Origin: Pseudoalteromonas sp. MSK9-3
Lineage (GTDB): Bacteria; Pseudomonadota; Gammaproteobacteria; Enterobacterales; Alteromonadaceae
Direction of reading: 5' to 3'
DNA length: 64,000 nt
Assembly: GCF_003590335.1 (NCBI RefSeq)
Contig: NZ_MIET01000034.1
Location: 1-64,000, forward strand
The translations under genes and the position numbers were made by a program. Under the pieces are notes generated by a model. It searched no databases and was not told where the DNA came from. It worked only from the letters and a program-made list of their open reading frames with translations. How positions within the stretch are numbered: the stretch's first letter is position 1; every line of letters begins with the position of its first letter. Below, piece by piece: positions 9,021-17,338 of the stretch.

Positions 9021-9095
9021 AGCTATATCCTTTATTTTATTTTGTATTGTTATTAAGTGGTTTGGGTAGGGCGGCACACAGTGCCGCCTAATACT

Positions 9096-12000
9096 TTAAG
9101 CGGCTTGAGCCAATTGCTCGTCCAGCGCTTGTTTTGCTAGTTGCTCAATGCTTGGGCCAGCCAGTAAGACCATGCCAGACACTGATAGACCTAGATTGAC
9201 AAATATGCGCTTGCTTAGCTCATGGGTCATCAGTGAGTCGACACCGAGCGACGTAATGCTTACCTTTGCGTCTATTTGTTCAATGGGGTAATTAAGCAGT
9301 GCCGATATCTGCTCTTTTAGGCTCTCAACCAATAGAGCGCGCTTTTCTAAGTTCGGCAGCTCATCAAGGGCTTTTTGGAATCGCAGGGCTGGGGAATCCG
9401 CGTCTTTTTGAGCGAACTGCTCAAGCAGTAAGCTGAATCGAGCGGAGCTTTTCGATGGTTTGTTGACGTTGAACCAAAGTGGCCATTCGACGTCCATAAT
9501 ACCGCACATCACTTTTTTGGCACTAAGCGCTTCATCTAACTGGCTAAAGGCATATTCGTTATGAACACCATAGACCCCTTGCTCGGCTAGTATCTGTTTT
9601 ACGGTATTATCTCGCGCAACCATTCCGGCATCCGCGAGGGCACCCCAGTTTATGGTAGTAGCGGCCAGACCTAAACTTTGTCTATGCTGAGCCAGTGTAT
9701 TTAAGAACGCATTTGCAGCAATATAATTTGCTTGACCTGGGTTACCAATCATTGAAGAAAGTGATGAGAACATGACAAAGCTCTCAATTTGTTCTTTTGC
9801 TAAATGACTGGTTGCTTTGTGCAGATTGACCGCGCCCAATGCTTTTGGCTCAAGCACTTTCGTGAACCGTTCAGGTGTTAACTGCGCTAAATTATCATCA
9901 TCAAGCACGGCTGCACTGTGAATGATCCCTTTTAGTGGGGTGTGTGCATTATCAATAGTATGAATAAGCGTGGTTACTGCCTTGATATCGGTAATGTCGA
10001 CGCTATCGACATAGACTTCACATCCGAGTTGTTCTATATGCTCAATGACCCCTTTGTCAGCATCGCCAACACGGCCACTGCGGCTGACTAATACGAGACG
10101 TTTTACTCCCCAATCGGCTAATTGTTTGGCTAGGCGTAGACCAAACCCAGCGGTACCACCTGTGATTAAGTAGGTGCTGTTGCTCGTTAGCCATGTTCTG
10201 TTTTGAGGTTTGCTCACTGAAATAGACTGTGTATCAAAATCTATCGCGACTTTTCCTATATGTTGGGATTGAGCGACGTATCTTAGCGCTTCCTGAGTGT
10301 CAGTTACTGAGAATGACTTACAAGGCACGATAAAGCTGTTTTGACTGCTCAAGAATTCAGAGACTTCATCCATTAGAGCTTGGAATTGCGTTGGACGCTG
10401 AACCATAATGCGGTCAATATCTAATGAGTTGAATTGTAAGTTTTCATTAAAGCAGCGCATTGCCAAGCCAGAGTTGTCAGCAATGTCTTTTTTACCTATT
10501 TCGACAAAGCGACCAAATGGCGCGAGCAATTCAACTGATTTTTGTAGTATCTCTCCGTCTCTGGCGTTTAGTACGACATCTACACCATAGTTATCTGTCA
10601 CAGTCTTAATATCTTGGAAAAAAGACAATGAACGTGAATCAAACACGTGTGAAACTCCGCGAGATTTCAAGTACTGACGCTTATCATCACTGCCCGCAGT
10701 AGCAAATACTTCAGCGCCATTGCTAAGCGCAATATGAACAGCTGCTAATCCAACACCACCAGTGGCGTTATGAATGAGTACTTTATCTCCTTGTGTTAAT
10801 CTCGCGAGATGTATCAGGCCTTGGTAAGCGGTCACATACCCCATATAGTTGACGCTCTCGGCAAAGCTTAAATGTGCCGGTTTTTTGCTAATAAATTGAT
10901 CTGCGGTGGTAATGTAGCTGCGATATGCCCCTTTATCATAAAATGCGACAACTTCATCGCCGACTTCCCAGGCTGTATTTTTACCTGCTTGTGTAATAAC
11001 ACCTGCGATCTCCATACCAAGCTCATCTCCAAAATAGGTGTTTTCTGTGACGAACTCTGAAATACGGTTATGTACCTTTAAGATATCTTTGTAGTTGACA
11101 CCACTTGCCATGACGCGTATTTCAACTTCATTATCTAGTGGGCTGCTTCGTTCAATTAAACTGTACTCTATGCTGCTTGCTTGGCCGACCTCTGTTTGTA
11201 TAAGGTTTATGGGATCATCAGTTGTTGTTACTACTTTGCTGGTATCATCTAACTGACTTGAAGTGGGTGTGATACGTCGAACAAATCGTCCGTCTTTATC
11301 AAACCGGATTTCTGTTTCTTTGAGTGTGTCTTCAACTTCATTAAACAAATAGGTCAGTATCTGAGCTTGTTCTACATCACCGAAATCGATACTTTTGCAT
11401 AAAATATTTGGGTATTCGTTGACAATACTCGGTGCAAGCCCGGCTATCGGTGAGGCCGAGAAGTTAAACGTATCAGTGTGCGTTGAAAGTTCGTTAATTT
11501 GACCGTTGCGAGTGACCTTAAATAACTCAATTTCATGCTGAGGATAATGACTGTTTAATGCTTCTACGGTGTTGCGCAATGCATATGCATGCTGACTGAC
11601 TTCGTATGCATTAAACTCTCCTGTATTGTCAAGGTGGCTTGACCATAAATCAATGATCACTCTTGGTTCAATAAATGGGCAGTTTTCAATCGCTTTTTCA
11701 ATGCTTGTTTGCGCTGCAGGATCTACCGTAAAGTGACTAAAACCATGTTTTTTATATGTTTCACCAGCATCAAGGGTCAGTACTTGCATACCTAGCTCAA
11801 TGGCGTGAGCTTTTAAAGATTGTGCAAGTAGAGAACCATCGCTGAGTATTGCGATAGGAACACTTACGGCATTTCTTTGCTTTTCAGCGTGTTGTGCTAA
11901 CCATTCATAGTGATAATTATGAGGGTTATTTACTTCGTTATTTTGCTCGTTACTTTCAACCGCCATACAATGCAGTCCTTCGATCTGCATTACGGGCTGT

Positions 12001-15000
12001 TTTGATTCGTCAAATAGATAAATATCACAATGTACACTGCGTTTTGATTGCTTACGCATAACGGCGTAGCAATAACCAGTGTGTACACTTTGTTGTATGA
12101 GCGTCAGCTTTGCTATAGAAACAGGAATAAAGGCTTTTTCAAGTCCTGTAATGGTTAATAGAGACTGAAATGCAGCATCAAGCAATGTTGGATGGACACG
12201 ATACTGATCCACTTCATTGAGGACTTCCTCAACACACCTGACCTCAGCGAGTACAGCCTCTTCAGATACTTTGAGTGACTGTATTGATTGAAAGTAATGG
12301 CCGTAATCTAAGCCTGCGTTGCGACACTGGTCATAGAAAGTATGTACATCATAAGTTTGCTTAATGGTTTGTGTTATCTGTGCAAAATCGACAGGACTCA
12401 TTGGTAAGGTTTGCGTTAAACGCCTCGACGACGCGATTGGTTTCCAATTATCATTTTCGTCAGCAACGTTTCGTGATGCAATATTGAGTTGCTGTGTTGT
12501 CGGGTTAAAGCTGGTTTCCATTCTGGTGACGTGATTATCATCCACGGTCAGCATATTTTCTATTTTAATATCTTCTAATGTGAGTACAGTGTCTCCCGTT
12601 GCTTCTGTTGCAGCACACAGCATACTGTCAATAAGCCCTGCACCTGGATAAACAACTGTATCGTGCACCTTGTGATCATGCAGATATGGAATAAGGTAAG
12701 GGTTTAACTCTACTTGCCATGTTGGTTCTAGGCGGTCCATGCGTTCATTTAAATAAATGTAGCCTGCGCGACCGTGACGTTTTTCAAGTGAAAGCTGAGT
12801 TTCGCGCCAGTATGTATCACGTTGCCAAGGGTAATTTGGTAAGCGAATGAAACGGGCTGTGTGATCAAACTGTGCTTCCCAATTGGGTTGTCCACCTTGG
12901 CAGATAAACTGCGCAAGCTGTTTAAAGAAATAGTGCTCTTCTTGTTCTTTTCTGTGCAGAGAAGCTAATTGTAGGCGGCTGTCTTCGGCAATATTAAGTC
13001 CTTCTTTTATTGCACTCTTTAATACTGGGTGAGGGCCAATTTCCATGACAGGTGCATCATTGCCTGTGAGTAAGGTTTGCAGTCCATCTGCAAATAGAAC
13101 TGCTTGACGAACATTTTTCCACCAGTACTCGGCACCTAATGATTCTCCGTCTATATGTTGTCCTGTCACAGTAGAGATAAGAGGAATACTTGTTTTACGC
13201 GGGGTAATGTCATTCAAAGAAGAAAAAATATCAGCTTTGATCGTGTCCATATAGTGGCTATGGTAAGCAATTTCTACAGCGAGTAGTCGTGCAAAAATGT
13301 CTTTAGATACCAACTGAGCCTCAAGGTGCTCTAGTTGAGTTTTATCACCAGCGACGGTTATCGTTTTTGGACCATTGACGGCGGCGATTTCTATTTCTGG
13401 GTAGGACGTTTGCCAAGTACTAAATTCTTCAACCGAGCAGCCAATAGCGAGCATTGAGCCGTTTTCTTTTGCACAGGTTTGTTGTAAGCGGCTGCGGTGA
13501 TAACTGACTTTACACGCATCTTCTAATGATAAAGCACCTGAAATATAGGCGGCGCTGACTTCACCAACGCTATGACCAATAACGCTTAATGCTTTGATCC
13601 CGTATGCAGCTAAGACATCATATAATGCGACTTGAATGGCAAAGTTGGCAGGTTGGGCGACCTGAGTTTCATGCATTCGCGAGCTCTCTTGGTCTTTTAA
13701 AAGCTCCTCTTTGACAGACCAGCCTGCAATTTCACTAAATACGATGTCACAGCGTTCAATACTGGCTCTAAAAATATGATTATTTTCATAAAGCTGGCGA
13801 CCCATACGCCACCATTGTGGTCCCATCCCTGTACAAATCAGGTTTATACCATCATATTTTTCATGGCTGGTTCCAGTAGCGGATGCAGGGTGAGGCTGCT
13901 CGTCTAAGTAATCAGCAAGCTGTTCAATTAAATCATCTAAGCTGCCTACTACAAATGCAGCTCTGATGTTCAATATGTCTCGCTTTTGTGACAAGGTATA
14001 TATGATATCTGAGAGGCTAGCGGGTTGCTCTGTGCGTTCTGGCGCTTCTAGAAAATCGAGTAACCGCTGCGCTACTTGATAAAGCGCTTTGTCAGATTTG
14101 GCTGAAAGCGGCACTATATAAGGCCCATCAATAAAGTCGCTATTTCTGCTTTTTGGTTGGTTAGTTTGTTTTTGCTCTTTTTCTGACAGGGAGCGCAACA
14201 GTGCATGTCCGTTACTGCCTCCATAACCGAATGAGTTAACACCTGCAAAGTGCACTTTATCTTTGTCTAGTTGGTGAACGGCTGTTGGAATTTTGATCGG
14301 GAGCTGGTCAAATGGAATCTCTGGATTTGGGGAATTAAAGTGTAAGTTAGGTGCAACCTCTTTGCGGTTTACTGTCATTGCGGCTTTAATTAATCCCGCG
14401 ACACCTGATGCTGCTTCTGTGTGACCTATGTTGGTTTTAATGGAACCAACAAAGCAAGGATTATCTAACGGACGTTCTGCTAATACGGAGCTTATTGCTT
14501 TTATCTCAAGTGGATCGCCCGCTTTAGTGCCTGTTCCGTGTGCTTCGATATAGCTTAAATCTTCAGAGGTGACGCCAGCTTTACCGTAAACCTCTTCTAA
14601 CAAGGCTTGTTGAGATTCTGGATTTGGAAGGGAGATCCCCGTTGTTTGCCCGTCTTGATTTACACCTGTTTCGCATATGACAGCGTATATATCGTCGCCG
14701 TCGCTGATTGCTTTTTCGAGCGGTTTTAGCAATAAAATTGCTGCGCCTTCTGAGCGCACATAGCCAGCGGCATCTGCATCAAATGCTTTACAGCGACTAT
14801 GATGAGACAAAAATTGTCCCTTGCTCATAGTAAGTGGATAATGTGGCGTCATCATGGTATTTGCGCCGCCCACCATGGCTAGTTCACAGTCACCTTGACG
14901 CAGGCTTTGTACCGCATAATGTAGTGCAGTCATAGATGCTGAACAGGCAGTGTCAATCGACATGCTAGGGCCCGTTAGGTTATAGACATAAGATAGACGG

Positions 15001-15479
15001 TTAGATAGAAGTGCGTGCGTTACGCCAAATGGTGTTTGAGAGTCAATGTTATAGATATTTTGACTGTCTAATTGAATCGTTTTATTGTCGATAGCAAAGC
15101 CGCCAACAAAGACACCGGTCTTCACTTTTTGTATAGCGTCAGAAGTTACCCCAGCATCTTCGATTGCTTCCCAGCTCACTTCAAGCAGCAGTCTTTGCAT
15201 CGGATCGACTACATCCGCTTCTTTAGGAGATATATTGAAAAACAGTGGGTCAAAAGTGTCTAAACGCTGTGAGAGGAACCCACCTTGTTTTGCATATGTT
15301 TTACCGGGTTTTTTTCTATTCTCACTGTAGTATTTACGAACGTCCCATCGAGATCCTGGCACATCACATATCGCATCAATTCCTTTTTTTGCGTTATTCC
15401 AAAGTTGTTCTGCTGAGTTGGCCTTCCCTGGAAATCGACAGCCGACACCGATAATAGCTATTTGGTTAGATTTATTCAT
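9096..15479 (-). CDS. Type I polyketide synthase, single fully reducing module
   Basis: 2127 aa from the ATG at 15479 (GGGA at the right distance; a TTG 12 bp upstream is less likely). Domains in order: KS (about 5-430; DTACSAS Cys179, His in EAHGTGT and NIGHTEA), AT (540-850; GHSVGE Ser637, IAYH at the specificity motif, suggesting malonyl-CoA), DH (900-1170; the HxxxGxxxxP motif reads HKVHDTVVYP, Gly replaced by Asp; HPTLLDAAFQ has the catalytic Asp), KR structural subdomain, ER (1440-1750; NATGGVG), KR (1770-1990; TGGTAGFG, Ser and Tyr in FSSLSS and QANY, LDD motif of B-type KRs) and ACP (2040-2115; GVDSL Ser2082). No methyltransferase, condensation or thioesterase domain. One module of this kind is expected either to act iteratively or to add a single saturated two-carbon unit. 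Confidence 0.96.
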   Translation of the reverse strand: MNKSNQIAIIGVGCRFPGKANSAEQLWNNAKKGIDAICDVPGSRWDVRKYYSENRKKPGKTYAKQGGFLSQRLDTFDPLFFNISPKEADVVDPMQRLLLEVSWEAIEDAGVTSDAIQKVKTGVFVGGFAIDNKTIQLDSQNIYNIDSQTPFGVTHALLSNRLSYVYNLTGPSMSIDTACSASMTALHYAVQSLRQGDCELAMVGGANTMMTPHYPLTMSKGQFLSHHSRCKAFDADAAGYVRSEGAAILLLKPLEKAISDGDDIYAVICETGVNQDGQTTGISLPNPESQQALLEEVYGKAGVTSEDLSYIEAHGTGTKAGDPLEIKAISSVLAERPLDNPCFVGSIKTNIGHTEAASGVAGLIKAAMTVNRKEVAPNLHFNSPNPEIPFDQLPIKIPTAVHQLDKDKVHFAGVNSFGYGGSNGHALLRSLSEKEQKQTNQPKSRNSDFIDGPYIVPLSAKSDKALYQVAQRLLDFLEAPERTEQPASLSDIIYTLSQKRDILNIRAAFVVGSLDDLIEQLADYLDEQPHPASATGTSHEKYDGINLICTGMGPQWWRMGRQLYENNHIFRASIERCDIVFSEIAGWSVKEELLKDQESSRMHETQVAQPANFAIQVALYDVLAAYGIKALSVIGHSVGEVSAAYISGALSLEDACKVSYHRSRLQQTCAKENGSMLAIGCSVEEFSTWQTSYPEIEIAAVNGPKTITVAGDKTQLEHLEAQLVSKDIFARLLAVEIAYHSHYMDTIKADIFSSLNDITPRKTSIPLISTVTGQHIDGESLGAEYWWKNVRQAVLFADGLQTLLTGNDAPVMEIGPHPVLKSAIKEGLNIAEDSRLQLASLHRKEQEEHYFFKQLAQFICQGGQPNWEAQFDHTARFIRLPNYPWQRDTYWRETQLSLEKRHGRAGYIYLNERMDRLEPTWQVELNPYLIPYLHDHKVHDTVVYPGAGLIDSMLCAATEATGDTVLTLEDIKIENMLTVDDNHVTRMETSFNPTTQQLNIASRNVADENDNWKPIASSRRLTQTLPMSPVDFAQITQTIKQTYDVHTFYDQCRNAGLDYGHYFQSIQSLKVSEEAVLAEVRCVEEVLNEVDQYRVHPTLLDAAFQSLLTITGLEKAFIPVSIAKLTLIQQSVHTGYCYAVMRKQSKRSVHCDIYLFDESKQPVMQIEGLHCMAVESNEQNNEVNNPHNYHYEWLAQHAEKQRNAVSVPIAILSDGSLLAQSLKAHAIELGMQVLTLDAGETYKKHGFSHFTVDPAAQTSIEKAIENCPFIEPRVIIDLWSSHLDNTGEFNAYEVSQHAYALRNTVEALNSHYPQHEIELFKVTRNGQINELSTHTDTFNFSASPIAGLAPSIVNEYPNILCKSIDFGDVEQAQILTYLFNEVEDTLKETEIRFDKDGRFVRRITPTSSQLDDTSKVVTTTDDPINLIQTEVGQASSIEYSLIERSSPLDNEVEIRVMASGVNYKDILKVHNRISEFVTENTYFGDELGMEIAGVITQAGKNTAWEVGDEVVAFYDKGAYRSYITTADQFISKKPAHLSFAESVNYMGYVTAYQGLIHLARLTQGDKVLIHNATGGVGLAAVHIALSNGAEVFATAGSDDKRQYLKSRGVSHVFDSRSLSFFQDIKTVTDNYGVDVVLNARDGEILQKSVELLAPFGRFVEIGKKDIADNSGLAMRCFNENLQFNSLDIDRIMVQRPTQFQALMDEVSEFLSSQNSFIVPCKSFSVTDTQEALRYVAQSQHIGKVAIDFDTQSISVSKPQNRTWLTSNSTYLITGGTAGFGLRLAKQLADWGVKRLVLVSRSGRVGDADKGVIEHIEQLGCEVYVDSVDITDIKAVTTLIHTIDNAHTPLKGIIHSAAVLDDDNLAQLTPERFTKVLEPKALGAVNLHKATSHLAKEQIESFVMFSSLSSMIGNPGQANYIAANAFLNTLAQHRQSLGLAATTINWGALADAGMVARDNTVKQILAEQGVYGVHNEYAFSQLDEALSAKKVMCGIMDVEWPLWFNVNKPSKSSARFSLLLEQFAQKDADSPALRFQKALDELPNLEKRALLVESLKEQISALLNYPIEQIDAKVSITSLGVDSLMTHELSKRIFVNLGLSVSGMVLLAGPSIEQLAKQALDEQLAQAA

Positions 15480-15624
15480 AACAGTTCCCAATTATTTATA
15501 TTATTAAGTTTTATCAGAATGTAATTCTTATTCGTTTCTGATTGGTATTAATAATAAATTCGGTACTGTCGATTTTTTGTTTAATTATTGCGTATATTTA
15601 GTTTTGTTGTGTTTTTTTAACCAA

Positions 15625-15644
15625 ACCTAGTATTTATAACAGGT
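15625..15644 (-). promoter_or_regulatory. Putative lux box upstream of the PKS operon
   Basis: On the minus strand the 20-mer is ACCTGTTATAAATACTAGGT, an imperfect dyad with 7 of 10 pairs matching. It shares the ACCTGT half-site and the AGGT end with the classical lux box and fits the site before luxI. A TAAATA -10-like hexamer starts 24 bp downstream. It lies 146 bp before the PKS start codon and just after the luxR stop codon. It is sequence resemblance only. Confidence 0.6.
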
Positions 15645-15657
15645 ATGAGTTACTTGT

Positions 15658-16404
15658 TTAAATTACCGGTTTTAATAATCCTGAGATTAAGAGTTTAGCT
15701 ATTGCTTGTTGTCTATTTGATGAACTTGTTTTCTCTATAACATTATTGACATGGAAATTCGTTGTTCTTTCAGATATCCCTAATATTTGAGCTGTTTCCC
15801 AAGCTGTTTTCCCTTCAATTACCCACTCCATGCATTCAGACTCTCTACTTGTTAGTTCTATTTTGTTTGCTGGGCTATTGTTTATTTTTAAACGGTTTGA
15901 TGCTTCATATAAATATGGGGTTATACTCAATAATATTTGATTTAAATTTATATATTTATCGAGATCTATAAGTTGTTTTGACGCAATGCTAATAAGGCCA
16001 AACTCACCAAACATACCTCGGATCGGTGCAGTGATCCCATCGACTAACCCTGCGTCCGCAGCCTGCTGCATAATTTTTATGTCTGCATGAGGGTTTGTGG
16101 TACTAATGATATTGGCATTTTGCCAAAAAATGGGGGTAACGCTGGTTTGTGCATGGAGTACAACAGGGTCATTTTTCTTTAAATCATTCCCCACATAATG
16201 TGACATCCAATCGCTCGGATAGTTATCAATCACAAACATATCAGAAGATTTAAGCTGTTGAGGTGACACAACGCACATAAGGTAATAGTCCATGTCGAGC
16301 TGCTTGACTATGGATTGTAAAATTTGCGTTAGCTGTGCTTTCGTAGAGGCGCGTTGGCACTGCATTAACCAACGCTCGATCATAAATGCTATATCTTGAT
16401 CCAT
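15658..16404 (-). CDS. LuxR-type AHL-responsive transcription regulator
   Basis: 248 aa from the ATG at 16404, chosen for the GGAAG 6 nt upstream; a TTG at 16443 would add 13 residues. The N-terminal autoinducer-binding domain keeps the invariant residues W66, Y70, D79, P80, W94 and G123, so it should bind an acyl-homoserine lactone rather than being an orphan solo. The C-terminal LuxR helix-turn-helix (about 183-245) has E188 and G198, with Met192 where Leu is usual. It sits 83 bp after luxI on the same strand, and its stop is 14 bp from the putative PKS lux box. It probably activates luxI and the PKS operon. Confidence 0.93.
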   Translation of the reverse strand: MDQDIAFMIERWLMQCQRASTKAQLTQILQSIVKQLDMDYYLMCVVSPQQLKSSDMFVIDNYPSDWMSHYVGNDLKKNDPVVLHAQTSVTPIFWQNANIISTTNPHADIKIMQQAADAGLVDGITAPIRGMFGEFGLISIASKQLIDLDKYINLNQILLSITPYLYEASNRLKINNSPANKIELTSRESECMEWVIEGKTAWETAQILGISERTTNFHVNNVIEKTSSSNRQQAIAKLLISGLLKPVI

Positions 16405-16411
16405 ACTTACT

Positions 16412-16472
16412 TCCGTATCATGCTCTTCATTAGTATCTACCAATATTTCTGGTAGTTCGATGTCGATACGGA
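16412..16472 (-). promoter_or_regulatory. Possible mRNA hairpin over the luxR ribosome binding site
   Basis: In the luxI-luxR gap, TCCGTATC (16472-16465) can pair with GATACGGA (16419-16412), with an inner dyad TACCA/TGGTA. The second arm overlaps the GGAAG ribosome binding site of luxR. It could limit luxR translation, but an 8-bp stem with a loop of about 45 nt may also be chance. Confidence 0.35.
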
Positions 16473-16487
16473 GTGGATGAACGCTAA

Positions 16488-17084
16488 TTAATGAATTGAA
16501 AAAACTGCATTCTTAAATTCATCATTGATGCTCATTTTAATAGCAACGGAGTTAACTCCGCCTATGTCCATACTTAAACCGTTCCCTAGTCTACTGGTGG
16601 GTACACCCAATATTCTAAGATAACGCTCTATTGCGCATGTTGTTACCATTACGTACTCTTCCACTCCTTGTTCGATTGCATGCAGGTATGCTTGCTGCAA
16701 CACACTATATGTTACGTAGCGCTTTTCATTTGGATCAAATAAATGTTCACTTTTTTGCGTGGCAAAGCGACTAATTTCTAATATGGACTTTGATTCAGGG
16801 GCTGCTTGGTTATCTAATAACTGAGGGAAAGTATCTTTTAACATATACTTGTTAGTCGTTTTTAAAATTCTTAAACAACCCATTAGCTCACCACTATGAT
16901 CTTTAGCAGTAACAAAAACAGGGTTTAATTCGTCATATTCATCTATTTCTTGTTCATTTACTACTGGGACGTCCCATTTTAATTGCTTGTAGAATACATT
17001 ATATCTTAATTTGTGTATTTTGTTTTTTGTATCTGTGTCTATTTTATTAATGTTGTATGTGTTTTTTATTATATTATCTAGCAT
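16488..17084 (-). CDS. LuxI-type acyl-homoserine-lactone synthase
   Basis: 198 aa from the ATG at 17084, which has AAGGGA upstream; a TTG seven codons earlier lacks one. All hallmark LuxI residues are present at an almost constant offset from V. fischeri LuxI: R27, F31, W37, D48, D51, R72, F86, E103 and R106. LuxI enzymes make AHL signals from S-adenosylmethionine and an acyl-ACP; acyl length cannot be read from sequence. The 5' part is very AT-rich. A lux-box-like site lies 103 bp upstream, suggesting positive feedback. luxI and luxR probably form one transcript. Confidence 0.95.
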   Translation of the reverse strand: MLDNIIKNTYNINKIDTDTKNKIHKLRYNVFYKQLKWDVPVVNEQEIDEYDELNPVFVTAKDHSGELMGCLRILKTTNKYMLKDTFPQLLDNQAAPESKSILEISRFATQKSEHLFDPNEKRYVTYSVLQQAYLHAIEQGVEEYVMVTTCAIERYLRILGVPTSRLGNGLSMDIGGVNSVAIKMSINDEFKNAVFSIH

Positions 17085-17186
17085 TTTATTATTCCCTTTT
17101 TTCAATGCTAGTAATTACACCTTAATTTGTTTTTTAATGAGCTTGGTTTTATAACAATGTATGACCTGAAAGCTTCTCTCGGATTG

Positions 17187-17206
17187 TCCTGTTGTTTCTT
17201 ACAGGT
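17187..17206 (-). promoter_or_regulatory. Putative lux box between luxI and the TonB receptor gene
   Basis: On the minus strand the 20-mer reads ACCTGTAAGAAACAACAGGA. The arms CCTGT and ACAGG are separated by 8 bp, exactly as in the V. fischeri lux box; by my alignment 14 of 20 positions match it. The match with the PKS-operon site is ACCTGT-A--AA-A--AGG. A TACATT -10-like hexamer starts 25 bp downstream towards luxI. The site could also affect the divergent receptor gene. Confidence 0.68.
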
Positions 17207-17235
17207 TGGCGGTTTATTTTAATGTTAAGAAGGTT

Positions 17236-17264
17236 TTGCACAAAAATTTCACATTTAATATATT
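17236..17264 (+). promoter_or_regulatory. Sigma-70-like promoter of the TonB-dependent receptor
   Basis: TTGCAC (17236-17241), a 17-bp spacer and TATATT (17259-17264), about 75 bp before the start codon at 17339. The nearby lux-box-like site is centred about 75 bp upstream of the predicted transcription start. Confidence 0.55.
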
Positions 17265-17338
17265 ATTTTTATACGTTGAAAGACTCATAATTCTCGCAGT
17301 TTTTTACACAATCAATTTAAGCTATTTAAGGTGTTGTC

